DNA from: Streptomyces parvus | GTDB lineage: Bacteria; Actinomycetota; Actinomycetes; Streptomycetales; Streptomycetaceae | Assembly (NCBI RefSeq): GCF_032121415.1 | Contig: NZ_CP135079.1 | Span: 310,001 to 374,000, forward strand | DNA length: 64,000 bases | Direction: 5' to 3' | Shown here: positions 28,035 through 35,894 of the stretch, piece by piece | Numbering within the stretch: position 1 is the first letter of the stretch | Layout: each line of letters opens with the position of its first letter | The notes under the pieces: generated by a model | Told to the model about the DNA's origin: nothing | The model's database searches: none | Seen by the model: only the letters and a program-made list of their open reading frames with translations | Program-made: the position numbers and the translations under genes

Positions 28035-28631
28035 ATGCAATCTCTCGTAGAACACGCCCGGACATTCACCGAGCATGTCGCCGCGAACGCAAAGGACTTC
28101 GAACGTCTCGCGGACGGCCAGACCCCCGAAGCACTCTTCGTCACGTGCTCGGACTCGCGTGTCGTTCCCTCGCTGATCACCGGCGCCCGCCCGGGTCAGC
28201 TCTTCGAACTCCGTACCGCGGGCAATATCGTCCCGCCCTATCCGGGCCAGGACCGGCCCACCGGTGAGGCCGCCACCATCGAGTACGCGCTGCGCATGCT
28301 CCAGGTGCGCGACATCATCGTCTGCGGGCACTCCCACTGCGGCGCGGTGGGCGCGATCCTCCGCGGCGACGACCTCTCCGCCATGCCGGCCGTCCGCCAC
28401 TGGCTGGAGCACTCCACGGACGGCCGTACACCCCCCGCCGACGCCGGGGACCTCCCCGGCGCGGTCCAGGCCCACGCCCTCGCCCAGCTCGACACCCTGC
28501 GGGGCTACCCCGCGGTGCGCGAGCGGCTGGCCGAGGGCTCCCTCGGCCTGCACGCCTGGTACTACGAAGTGCACACCGGCTCCGTCAGCGTGCACCGACC
28601 CGAGCGCGGCACCGAGTTCGCCCGCCTTTGA
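28035..28631 (+). CDS. Beta-class carbonic anhydrase
   Basis: A 198-residue enzyme interconverting CO2 and bicarbonate. The zinc ligands are Cys38, His99 and Cys102, with the Asp40-Arg42 dyad in CSDSR; the motifs are TCSDSRVVP and CGHSHCGAVGA. A second conserved block is RTAGNIVPPY. No signal peptide, so cytoplasmic. The next gene, 72 bp downstream, is a SulP transporter with a STAS domain. SulP/carbonic anhydrase pairing, sometimes as fusions, is known and points to bicarbonate uptake. Confidence 0.94.
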   Translation: MQSLVEHARTFTEHVAANAKDFERLADGQTPEALFVTCSDSRVVPSLITGARPGQLFELRTAGNIVPPYPGQDRPTGEAATIEYALRMLQVRDIIVCGHSHCGAVGAILRGDDLSAMPAVRHWLEHSTDGRTPPADAGDLPGAVQAHALAQLDTLRGYPAVRERLAEGSLGLHAWYYEVHTGSVSVHRPERGTEFARL

Positions 28632-28703
28632 CGGCTCTCCCTCCCCCCACGTCCCCGCGCTCGGCCCCGGCCGGGCGCGACCGTACCCACAAGGGAAGCC
28701 ATC

Positions 28704-30173
28704 GTGATTTCCGCGAAGGACCTCAAGAAACCCCACGTCGTACGCCGTGACCTGCTGGCGTCACTCGTCGTCTTCCTGGTCGCGCTGCCGCTGTGCGTCG
28801 GCGTCGCCGTCGCCTCCGGAGTCCCGGCCGAACTGGGCCTGGTCACCGGCATCGTCGGCGGACTCGTCGTCGGCCTCCTCCCCGGAAGCAAACTCCAGGT
28901 CAGCGGCCCCGCCGCCGGACTCACCGTCCTCGTCTTCGAAGCCGTCAGGGAATTCGGCCTGAGCACGCTCGGCCCGATCGTGCTGGCGGCCGGACTGCTC
29001 CAGGTCGTCCTGGGCGTCGCGCGCTTCGGCCGCTGGTTCCGCGCCATCTCCGTCTCCGTGGTGCAGGGCATGCTCGCCGGCATCGGCCTGATCATCGTGC
29101 TGGGCCAGGTGTACGCCATGGCCGACCTCGAACAGCCGGGCAGTGGTCTCGCCAAACTGGCCGGGCTCCCCCAGCTCGCCATCGACATCGTCACCGATCA
29201 GGAGGCCCTGACCGCCTTCGGGCTCGGCGCCGGAACGGTCGCAGTGCTGCTGCTGTGGCCGAAGCTGCCGGCCCGGGCCCGGATCGTCCCCGCGCCGCTC
29301 GCCGCGGTCGCCCTGGCCACCGCCGTCGCCTCACTGGCGGGGCTGCGGCCCGCGGTGGCCGATGTCAACGGGCTGCTGCACGCCATCGATCTGCCCGGCG
29401 GGGCGGAGTTCTCCCGGCTCGCCGATGTGGCGGTCATCGGCACCGTCCTGGCCTTCGCCCTCATCGCCTCGGCCGAGAGCCTGTTCAGCGCGGCGGCCAT
29501 CGACCGGATGCACGACGGCCCCCGTACCGACTACGACAAGGAACTGGTGGCCCAGGGCGTCGGCAACACCATCTGCGGGGCGCTCGGCGCCCTGCCGATG
29601 ACCGCGGTCATCGTCCGCAGCGCCGCCAACGTCCAGGCCGGGGCGACCACCGCGCTCTCCCGGGTCGCGCACGGTCTGTGGCTGCTGCTCTTCGCCGCGC
29701 TCCTGCCCGCCGCCGTCGGGATGATCCCCCTGGCCGCGCTCGCCGGTGTCCTCGTGCACGCCGGGTGCAAGCTGGTGCCGGCCAAGGAGTTCGGCCCGCT
29801 CTGGCGCGAACACCGCGGGGAGGCCGTCCTGTTGGCGGTCACGGCGATCGCCGTCGTGGTGACCAACCTCTTCGAGGGGGTCGTCCTCGGCCTGCTGCTG
29901 GCGGTGGTCAAGTCGGCCTGGGAGACCTCGCACGTCCAGCTCACCACCCATGAGCTCACCGGCGGCCGGGTCGTGGTGACCCTCACGGGGAACGCCACCT
30001 TCCTCCGACTGCCCCGCATCCTGGAGCAGTTGGAGAAGCTCCCGCAGGACCAGCCCATAGAGCTGGACCTCACCGGACTGCGCCACCTCGACCACGCCTG
30101 CCGGGTCGCCCTGGAGAACTGGGCCCGCCGGCACAACAACGCGGAGATCGAACCGGTGACGATCCGCCAGTAA
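28704..30173 (+). CDS. SulP-family anion transporter with STAS domain (probable bicarbonate)
   Basis: A 489-residue inner-membrane transporter. It starts at GTG with AAGGGA 7 nt upstream. Ten or more membrane helices run from residue 15 to about 415. The family signature is present in LLPGSKLQVSGPAAGLTV, and the N-terminus has RRDLLASLVVFLVALPLCVGVAVASG. A short STAS domain closes the protein (about 420-485; PIELDLTGLRHLDHACR). The carbonic anhydrase gene just upstream suggests bicarbonate as substrate, as for BicA-like proteins, but sulfate or other anions are possible. A very strong terminator follows. Confidence 0.9.
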   Translation: MISAKDLKKPHVVRRDLLASLVVFLVALPLCVGVAVASGVPAELGLVTGIVGGLVVGLLPGSKLQVSGPAAGLTVLVFEAVREFGLSTLGPIVLAAGLLQVVLGVARFGRWFRAISVSVVQGMLAGIGLIIVLGQVYAMADLEQPGSGLAKLAGLPQLAIDIVTDQEALTAFGLGAGTVAVLLLWPKLPARARIVPAPLAAVALATAVASLAGLRPAVADVNGLLHAIDLPGGAEFSRLADVAVIGTVLAFALIASAESLFSAAAIDRMHDGPRTDYDKELVAQGVGNTICGALGALPMTAVIVRSAANVQAGATTALSRVAHGLWLLLFAALLPAAVGMIPLAALAGVLVHAGCKLVPAKEFGPLWREHRGEAVLLAVTAIAVVVTNLFEGVVLGLLLAVVKSAWETSHVQLTTHELTGGRVVVTLTGNATFLRLPRILEQLEKLPQDQPIELDLTGLRHLDHACRVALENWARRHNNAEIEPVTIRQ

Positions 30174-30180
30174 CTCCCCG

Positions 30181-30218
30181 CCGGGGCCTCTCGTTCGGAG
30201 CCGAACGAGAGGCCCCGG
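30181..30218. terminator. Strong terminator after the carbonic anhydrase/SulP genes
   Basis: A near-continuous palindrome. The 18-nt arm at 30181-30198 is the exact reverse complement of 30201-30218; sterically this is a 17-bp stem with a 4-nt loop. It starts 8 bp after the SulP stop codon. Confidence 0.88.
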
Positions 30219-30416
30219 CAGCGCTTCGTCGCCTCGGGCGATCTCGCCGGGTGGTCGGCCTCTTCGCGGGTGAAACCGGCGGCCGTCGAACAGCTCGCGA
30301 GGACCCGGCCCGCCGCCCGGCACACGCTTCCGCAGGGGGCGGCGTACACCTCGTCCGGCCGCAGATGCCTCACCGCCCATGAGCACAGTCCATGTGCGCC
30401 CGCACCGCGCCCTCGA

Positions 30417-30977
30417 TCAGCCTGCTTCCGTCAAGGCCGCGCGCGCGGCGTCGAGGATCTCTTCGGAGAGCGGGGAGCCGCTGGTGGCCCGGGACAGGAC
30501 CAGCGCACCGAACAGGGTGCAGAGGCGGGCAATGCCGTCCTGGCCGTCGGTGGCGAGGAAATCGGCGAAGTCGGCCACCCCCTCGGCGTAGACGCGGCGA
30601 GCCTCGTGCCCCCCGCCGTCGCGCGCGATATCGGTGGCGAGCGCCGCGACCGGGCAGCCCTGTGCCGGGGCGTCGCGGTGTTCGACGGAGAGGTAGGTGT
30701 CGATCAGCGCCTGCTGGGCGGCCTCGCGCTGCCCTTCGTGCTGCTCCAGCCCGGCGCTGTGGCGCTGGGTGAGCTCGGCGAAGGCGTGGGCGGTGGCCTC
30801 GTCGACGAGTGCCTCCTTGGAGGCGAACTGCTTGTAGAAGCCGCCGTGGGTCAGACCGGCCGCCTTCATCAGGTCGGCGACGCTGACCTGCGTGCCCTGC
30901 TCCCGGAACAGCCGGGAGGCGGTATCCACCACCCGCCTGCGGTTTTCCTCCGCCTGCGCCTGCGATACGCGGCCCAT
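30417..30977 (-). CDS. TetR/AcrR-family transcriptional repressor
   Basis: A 186-residue regulator. The N-terminal HTH is typical: RRRVVDTASRLFREQG, then VADLMKAAGLTHGGFYKQF (about residues 14-58, key residues G-GGFY-F). The C-terminal ligand domain contains two Cys (QGCPVAALA, LCTLFG). ATG at 30977 is preferred because GGGAGG is 5 nt upstream; a GTG 6 bp earlier overlaps that site. It is divergent from the SDR gene at 31092. The 115-bp gap has a clear palindrome, so it most likely represses the SDR gene and itself. YxaF/LmrA-like repressors of this size control similar reductases. Confidence 0.93.
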   Translation of the reverse strand: MGRVSQAQAEENRRRVVDTASRLFREQGTQVSVADLMKAAGLTHGGFYKQFASKEALVDEATAHAFAELTQRHSAGLEQHEGQREAAQQALIDTYLSVEHRDAPAQGCPVAALATDIARDGGGHEARRVYAEGVADFADFLATDGQDGIARLCTLFGALVLSRATSGSPLSEEILDAARAALTEAG

Positions 30978-31025
30978 GGCCACCTCCCGTTCGGATGTCG
31001 GCTGGCATCTATCGTAGACCCATGT

Positions 31026-31047
31026 TTAGATTGCATACATAATCTAA
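31026..31047. promoter_or_regulatory. TetR operator in the TetR/SDR divergent promoter
   Basis: A 22-bp palindrome with perfect 7-bp arms TTAGATT (31026-31032) and AATCTAA (31041-31047) and an 8-bp centre GCATACAT. It is the only strongly AT-rich element between the two genes and overlaps a likely -10 box, as expected for TetR-type repression. Confidence 0.8.
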
Positions 31048-31091
31048 TTTGCTGCGGGCGGCCGACGGCGCCCACCAGGACAGGAGCGAGC

Positions 31092-31784
31092 ATGGAACTC
31101 AAGAACACGGTCGCGGTCGTCACCGGCGCCAACCGGGGGCTCGGGCGGCATCTCGCAGCCCAGCTCGTCGAGCAGGGCGCGAAGGTCTACGCGGCGGCCC
31201 GCCGTCCCGAGACGGTCGACCTGCCGGGCGTCACCCCGCTGCGCCTCGACGTCACGGACCAGGAGTCGATACGGGAGGCCGCCCGCACCGCCTCCGACGC
31301 GACGCTGCTGATCAACAACGCCGGCATCTCCACCGGGGCGACGCTGATCGGCGGCGACCTGGACGAGGTACGTCGCGAGATGGAGACGAACTTCTTCGGC
31401 CCGCTCGCCGCCACACGGGCCTTCGCCCCCGTCATCGAGGGCAACGGCGGCGGCGCCGTACTCAACGTCCTGTCCGCCCTGTCCTGGTTCCACCCGGCCG
31501 GTGTCGGCTCCTACGCGGCTTCCAAGGCCGCCGCCTGGGCGCTGAGCGACGCGACCCGTGAAGAGCTGGCACCGCGCGGGATCGCCGTCTCCGCTCTGCA
31601 CGTCGGTTACATGGACACCGACATGGCCGCAGACGTACCCGCCGACCAGAAGGTCGCCGCCGCCGACGTCGCGGCCCAGGCCCTGCACGGCATCGCGACC
31701 GGCCTGCCCGAGATCCTCGCCGACGAGACCAGCCGGTACGTCAAGCAGAGCCTGTCCGCGGCACCCCAGCAGAACGCGGGCTGA
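31092..31784 (+). CDS. SDR oxidoreductase controlled by the adjacent TetR
   Basis: A 230-residue short-chain dehydrogenase. The cofactor loop is TGANRGLG, followed by AARRPETVD (Arg residues favour NADPH), NNAGIS, Ser in VLSALSW and the YAASK active-site motif. GGAGCGAGC precedes the ATG. The TetR gene is divergent. A quinone-oxidoreductase-like gene follows 153 bp downstream, so the group may form a small electrophile- or quinone-responsive unit; this is inference. The physiological substrate is unknown. Confidence 0.92.
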   Translation: MELKNTVAVVTGANRGLGRHLAAQLVEQGAKVYAAARRPETVDLPGVTPLRLDVTDQESIREAARTASDATLLINNAGISTGATLIGGDLDEVRREMETNFFGPLAATRAFAPVIEGNGGGAVLNVLSALSWFHPAGVGSYAASKAAAWALSDATREELAPRGIAVSALHVGYMDTDMAADVPADQKVAAADVAAQALHGIATGLPEILADETSRYVKQSLSAAPQQNAG

Positions 31785-31937
31785 CGCCCACCTCGGACGC
31801 GGCCACCTCGGCGCTTCTCTGACAGGGACGTCTCATGCGTCACACGGTCGCCTCCGTGGAGGCCGGCCTGACTGGGGGATTCCCGGACCGAACGACGACC
31901 CTCGCCCTCACGGACGGGACACGGAACGGAGACGACG

Positions 31938-32942
31938 ATGAAGGCCTTCGTGGTCGAGAAGTACGGCGGCCCAGCCGGGATGCGCGCCGCCGAGCTACCT
32001 GACCCCCGGGTGGGCGCCGACGACGTCCTCGTCAAGATCCACGCGGCGGGCGTCAACCCGCTGGACCTCAGGATCCGCAACGGGGACTTCAAGGCGTTCC
32101 TGACCTACCGCCTCCCCCTCGTTCTGGGCAACGACCTCGCCGGGACGGTCGTCCGGGCCGGCCCGTCCGTCACCCGCTTCGCGGTGGGCGACGAGGTCTA
32201 CGCCCGGCCCGGCAAGGACCGTATCGGCACCTTCGCCGAACTCATCGCAGTCCATCAGGACGACCTGGCACCCAAGCCGGCCACGCTCACCATGACCGAG
32301 GCCGCCTCCCTCCCCCTGGTCGCGCTGACCGCATGGCAGGCACTGGTCGAGCGGGCCCACGTCCAGCCGGGTCAGAAGGTCCTCATCCACGCGGGCGCGG
32401 GCGGCCTCGGCTCCATCGCCGTCCAGCTGGCCAAGGCGCTGGGCGCCCAGGTGGCCACCACCGTGAGTACCGCCAAGGTCGACCTGGCCGAGGACCTCGG
32501 CGCGGACGTCGTCGTCGACTACCGCACTCAGGACTTCGAAGAGGTCCTCGACGGCTACGACGTCGTCATCGACAGTCTCGGCGGAGAGAACCTCGCCAAG
32601 TCCCTGCGCGTCCTCAAGCCCGGCGGCACGGCCATCAGCGTCGCGGGCCCGCCCGACCCGGCCTTCGCCCGTGAACTAGGGCTGAACCCGTTCCTCCGCC
32701 TGGCCATGACCGCCATCGGCTTCACGACCCGGCGCGACGCGAAGCGCCGCGGCGTGACGTACTCGTTCCTGTTCATGAAGGCCAGCGGCGACCAGCTGCG
32801 CGAACTCACCCCCCTCATCGACGCCGGGAAGGTGCGTCCCGTCGTCGACCGCGTCTTCCCGTTCGACGAAACCCTCCGGGCCATGGAGTACGTCGAGAAG
32901 GGCCGCGCGAAGGCTGGGAAAGTCGTCGTCTCCATGACGTGA
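31938..32942 (+). CDS. NADP-dependent quinone oxidoreductase-like protein (zinc-independent MDR)
   Basis: A 334-residue medium-chain dehydrogenase/reductase. The N-terminal GroES-like domain has GVNPLDLRIRNG and LGNDLAGTVV. The nucleotide-binding domain has the HAGAGGLGSIAVQLAKALGA motif (positions about 151-170) and later VIDSLGGENLA. The catalytic zinc-binding Cys/His set of alcohol dehydrogenases is absent, which puts it with quinone oxidoreductases and enoyl reductases. It likely reduces quinones or other alpha,beta-unsaturated carbonyls with NADPH. A good GGAGACGACG site lies 5-8 nt before the ATG. Confidence 0.9.
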   Translation: MKAFVVEKYGGPAGMRAAELPDPRVGADDVLVKIHAAGVNPLDLRIRNGDFKAFLTYRLPLVLGNDLAGTVVRAGPSVTRFAVGDEVYARPGKDRIGTFAELIAVHQDDLAPKPATLTMTEAASLPLVALTAWQALVERAHVQPGQKVLIHAGAGGLGSIAVQLAKALGAQVATTVSTAKVDLAEDLGADVVVDYRTQDFEEVLDGYDVVIDSLGGENLAKSLRVLKPGGTAISVAGPPDPAFARELGLNPFLRLAMTAIGFTTRRDAKRRGVTYSFLFMKASGDQLRELTPLIDAGKVRPVVDRVFPFDETLRAMEYVEKGRAKAGKVVVSMT

Positions 32943-33167
32943 GCGCGGGCACAGCCCAGCCGGACGCCGAGGCAGCCGGTACGCGAACGGCTCGGAGCCC
33001 GCGTACTCCTCATCCTCCGCCCCCTATCAGCCGCTCCACCTCAATCGCACAGGGGAGCGCCTCGCTCACTCGATCGTGGGTTTGGCATATCGGGTGCCCG
33101 GTGCGTAGCGATCCTGTGGACAGGAGGCGCGGCCTGCGCCGTCGTGAGCATGGGGGCGGGGAGCGGT

Positions 33168-33446
33168 ATGACGAGCACATCGGGACAGAGCGAGACTTTC
33201 GACGAGCGTGCGGTGCTGGTCGTGGCAGGGGCAGCTGACCTGGCGCTGAGCACGATCGGTTCGGCCCTGGGCGCGGTCCGAGGGCTGCTGCGCCGTTCGG
33301 ACGCCGCCGAGCTGGCGGCGGAGGCCGAGCATGAGCTGATGGCGCGCGGGCGCCTGGTGCTCGACCGGTACGCAGCCCCGCCCCCTGCCCATCTGGAGAT
33401 CCTGGCCCGGCAGGCCGTAGCGCGGCGGGCCGCCGAAGATGTCTGA
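33168..33446 (+). CDS. Small helical protein, first gene of the polyprenyl synthase operon
   Basis: A 92-residue protein I do not recognise. The ATG at 33168 has GGGGAG 4-5 nt upstream and is preferred over GTG/ATG starts 18-24 bp earlier. It is Ala/Leu/Glu-rich and predicted mostly helical: AVLVVAGAADLALSTIGSAL (weakly hydrophobic), then charged helices (AAELAAEAEHELMARG). Its stop overlaps the start of the polyprenyl synthase gene by 8 bp (ATG inside the last codons), so translation is coupled. A role as partner or membrane adaptor of the synthase is plausible but unproven. Confidence 0.7.
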   Translation: MTSTSGQSETFDERAVLVVAGAADLALSTIGSALGAVRGLLRRSDAAELAAEAEHELMARGRLVLDRYAAPPPAHLEILARQAVARRAAEDV

Positions 33447-34491
33447 CCGGTGGGACGCGGCAGCATTCAAGTCCAGGGTCGACGAGGTACTGCGTCAGTT
33501 CGTCGCCCGGGAAGTGGACCTGTTCGCGGAGATCGATCCCTCACTCGCTCCGGTGGCCGCCCAGGTGGAGGCCGCCGTCCAGGACGGCAAGCGGTTGCGG
33601 GCCGCGTTCTGCTACTGGGGATGGCGGGCAGTGGGCCAGCCGGACAGCTTCGCGCTGCTGCGGGCGGCCGCGTCCCTGGAGCTGATCCATGCCGCCGCGG
33701 TCGTCCATGACGACCTTATTGATGACAGTGCTCTGCGGCACGGCCGTCCCACCGTTCACGTCGCTCTGCGCGGAGCCGTGCGTGGGCGTCCCCGTTCCGC
33801 GGCGGCCGCCAGGTCGCTGGCGATGCTGGTCGGGGACCTGCTGATGGGGATGGCCGGGCAGTTGTTCTCCACCAGCGGTCTGCCCGCCGCCTATCTGGGC
33901 CGGGCCCGTCCGCTGTGGTCGGTTCTGGGCCGGGAGCTGATCGCGGGCGAGTGCCTGGAGATCCTGCGTACCGGGGGTGAGCCGGACACCGAAGCGTCAC
34001 TGCAGGTGATCCGGTACAAGACCGCCAAGTACACCGTCGAGCAGCCTCTGTTGATCGGTGGCGCGCTGGCCGGGGCCGGCGGGCGGCTGCGCGAGGGCTA
34101 CTCCGCCTACGGCCTGCCTCTGGGCGAGGCGTTCCAGCTCAGGGACGACCTGCTCGGGCTGTTCGGAGACCCCGAGCGCACAGGCAAGGCCAACGCGGAC
34201 GACGTGCGCGGGCAACGGCCCACAGCGTTGCTGGCGGAGACCTGGCGCATCGCCGGTGACGGCGACCGGACCCGACTCCGGACCCTCCTGGGCCGACGCG
34301 GCCTGGACGAGGCCGGGCTCCAAGCCGTACGCGAGGTGATGTGCCGGTTGGGAACTCCCGCTCTCATCGAAGACATGATCGCGGCCCGGGTTGAGGAAGC
34401 TCTCGGCGCCCTCGGGGGCCTCGACGTTCCGGCGGGCGCGGCCGACGCACTGAGCGCGCTGGCTAGATCGGCCGCCGTCCGCCTTTCCTGA
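33439..34491 (+). CDS. Polyprenyl diphosphate synthase (trans-isoprenyl type)
   Basis: A 350-residue prenyl chain elongation enzyme that condenses isopentenyl diphosphate with an allylic primer. The first Asp-rich motif is VHDDLIDDS followed by RHGRPTVH; the second is LRDDLLGLFGD. KRLRAAFCYWG is the conserved KxxR block. The residues 4 and 5 positions before the first Asp of DDxxD are Ala, not aromatic, which would allow a product of C20 or longer; this is inference. No signal peptide. It sits between the small gene (8-bp overlap) and the DUF2236 oxygenase gene (36-bp gap). Confidence 0.92.
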   Translation: MSDRWDAAAFKSRVDEVLRQFVAREVDLFAEIDPSLAPVAAQVEAAVQDGKRLRAAFCYWGWRAVGQPDSFALLRAAASLELIHAAAVVHDDLIDDSALRHGRPTVHVALRGAVRGRPRSAAAARSLAMLVGDLLMGMAGQLFSTSGLPAAYLGRARPLWSVLGRELIAGECLEILRTGGEPDTEASLQVIRYKTAKYTVEQPLLIGGALAGAGGRLREGYSAYGLPLGEAFQLRDDLLGLFGDPERTGKANADDVRGQRPTALLAETWRIAGDGDRTRLRTLLGRRGLDEAGLQAVREVMCRLGTPALIEDMIAARVEEALGALGGLDVPAGAADALSALARSAAVRLS

Positions 34492-34527
34492 CCCTGCTCG
34501 CCGCCTCAACGACAAGGAAACTACGCC

Positions 34528-35691
34528 ATGAAGTACACCGAGGCCTCGATGAACGTCCTGCGGCAGGGCGGTGACGAACTGGCCGACGCCACCGTCGCGG
34601 CGCTCTTCGAACGCGGAGAGGTGGGCAAGTTCAACACCTTGATGCGCTACGTGTCGACCGCGGGCGCCCCCCTTCCGGACGGGCTGCCCGATGTCGCCCG
34701 GGAGTACCTTCAGACCACGAGCGCCCCGCCGGACTGGGTCGACTGGGAGGTGATGGAGAAGGCCCGGCTGTTCTTCATCGACAACAACGTGCATATCTCC
34801 ACAGCTCTGTCGTTCGCCTCCATGCCGGCCTGCTACGTGGTCCCGCACGTGGCGAGGCTGCTCTCGGCCACCCACGGACTGAAGTATCCCTCCAAACGGA
34901 TGGCGGAGACCGGCCAGTTCACCGTCTACCTGATGCAACCCGACGCCTTCGAGGCCGGTGGCCGCTTCATCCCCGCCGCCCAGAAGGTCCGTCTCCTGCA
35001 CGCCTCCATCCGCCATCACCTCCAGCGCGAGAACCGCTGGGACACCAGCGCGCTGGGAACGCCGATCTGTCAGGAAGACATGATCGGCGGGCAGATGTTC
35101 TTCTCCCTGCTCGTCCTCGACAGCCTGCACCGCCTCGGCATCCACATGTCCACCGAGGGCGCGGAGGCCTACTACTACGCCTGGCGCGTGGTCGGCGCGA
35201 TGCTGGGCGTCAGCCAGCAAGCCGTACCCCTTACCCTGGACGACGCCCGCGCCTTCCTGGACCTGTACATGATCCGGCACATGGGGCCCTCCGAGGAGGG
35301 CGCGCTACTCACCCGGCAGCTCATCGACCTCTACGAGGAGGTCGTACCCGGGACCCTCTTCGACCCAGTGGTCTCCGCACTCATTCGGCACCTGACCGGC
35401 GATACCTGCGCCGACTGGCTCCGAGTGCCCCGCTCCTCGTGGGACACCGCCGTCAAGGCCGTGCCTCATCTCCTCGGTGTCCTGGAGACGATCGAAGACC
35501 GCTCCCCCCTGGGGGCCAGAGCCCTGGACCGCCTCGGCCGTCTCACCACCCTCCTCGAACTGTCCTCACTCACCCGCGGACGCGTCATGCACTACGCCAT
35601 CCCCGAACAGCTCAAGGACGCATACGGCCTCACCTCCGAGTCAACCCGCGCCCGCCGCTGGAATCCGCCCGCCGCCACCTTCTCGAGGTGA
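34528..35691 (+). CDS. DUF2236 oxygenase (MpaB/latex-clearing-protein superfamily)
   Basis: A 387-residue protein. The diagnostic region reads KVRLLHASIRHHL (about 156-168), GTPICQEDMIGGQMFF and later YYYAWRVVGAMLGV. This matches the ER-bound oxygenase MpaB/rubber oxygenase Lcp superfamily, whose members are b-type heme enzymes cutting C=C bonds of polyisoprenoids. The conserved His/Arg of RLLHASIR are candidates for the heme pocket. No Tat signal is present, unlike secreted Lcp, so it is probably intracellular and acts on a product made in the cell. It follows the polyprenyl synthase by 36 bp with AAGGAAA before the ATG. The family call is good; the reaction is inferred. Confidence 0.85.
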   Translation: MKYTEASMNVLRQGGDELADATVAALFERGEVGKFNTLMRYVSTAGAPLPDGLPDVAREYLQTTSAPPDWVDWEVMEKARLFFIDNNVHISTALSFASMPACYVVPHVARLLSATHGLKYPSKRMAETGQFTVYLMQPDAFEAGGRFIPAAQKVRLLHASIRHHLQRENRWDTSALGTPICQEDMIGGQMFFSLLVLDSLHRLGIHMSTEGAEAYYYAWRVVGAMLGVSQQAVPLTLDDARAFLDLYMIRHMGPSEEGALLTRQLIDLYEEVVPGTLFDPVVSALIRHLTGDTCADWLRVPRSSWDTAVKAVPHLLGVLETIEDRSPLGARALDRLGRLTTLLELSSLTRGRVMHYAIPEQLKDAYGLTSESTRARRWNPPAATFSR

Positions 35692-35746
35692 TGCACGGAC
35701 CGTTCGGTCCCTCACGTGGGTACTTGGCGGAGTCCCAACTTTTCCT

Positions 35747-35788
35747 TGGTCCACACCTCTTGACGATTGGTCTAGTCCTTCTTAGGGT
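35747..35788 (+). promoter_or_regulatory. Chitinase promoter with paired 12-bp direct repeats
   Basis: TGGTCCACACCT (35747-35758) and TGGTCTAGTCCT (35768-35779) are 21 bp apart and bracket TTGACG (-35, 35760-35765). A -10-like TAGGGT lies at 35783-35788. Streptomyces chitinase promoters carry this pair, consensus TGGTCTAGACCT, as sites for chitin-responsive regulation. The second copy departs more at its 3' half. Confidence 0.85.
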
Positions 35789-35894
35789 CACGGCAACGCT
35801 GCGAGGCTGCCGAAGAGAGCTACGTGCTTGTGGCCACGCAGGGTTGGACGGGCCAGGGATTCCCCTGCCCCCTGGAGCCACTCATGGAGCAGCC

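Noticed and set aside
30219-30416. A short Cys-containing minus-strand frame between the SulP terminator and the TetR gene
   Set aside because: It runs on through the terminator into the antisense of SulP, has no ribosome-binding site I trust and no family match.
33439-34491. Polyprenyl synthase as cargo of a family 2 encapsulin
   Set aside because: No encapsulin shell gene adjoins, and the synthase lacks the long disordered N-terminal loading region.
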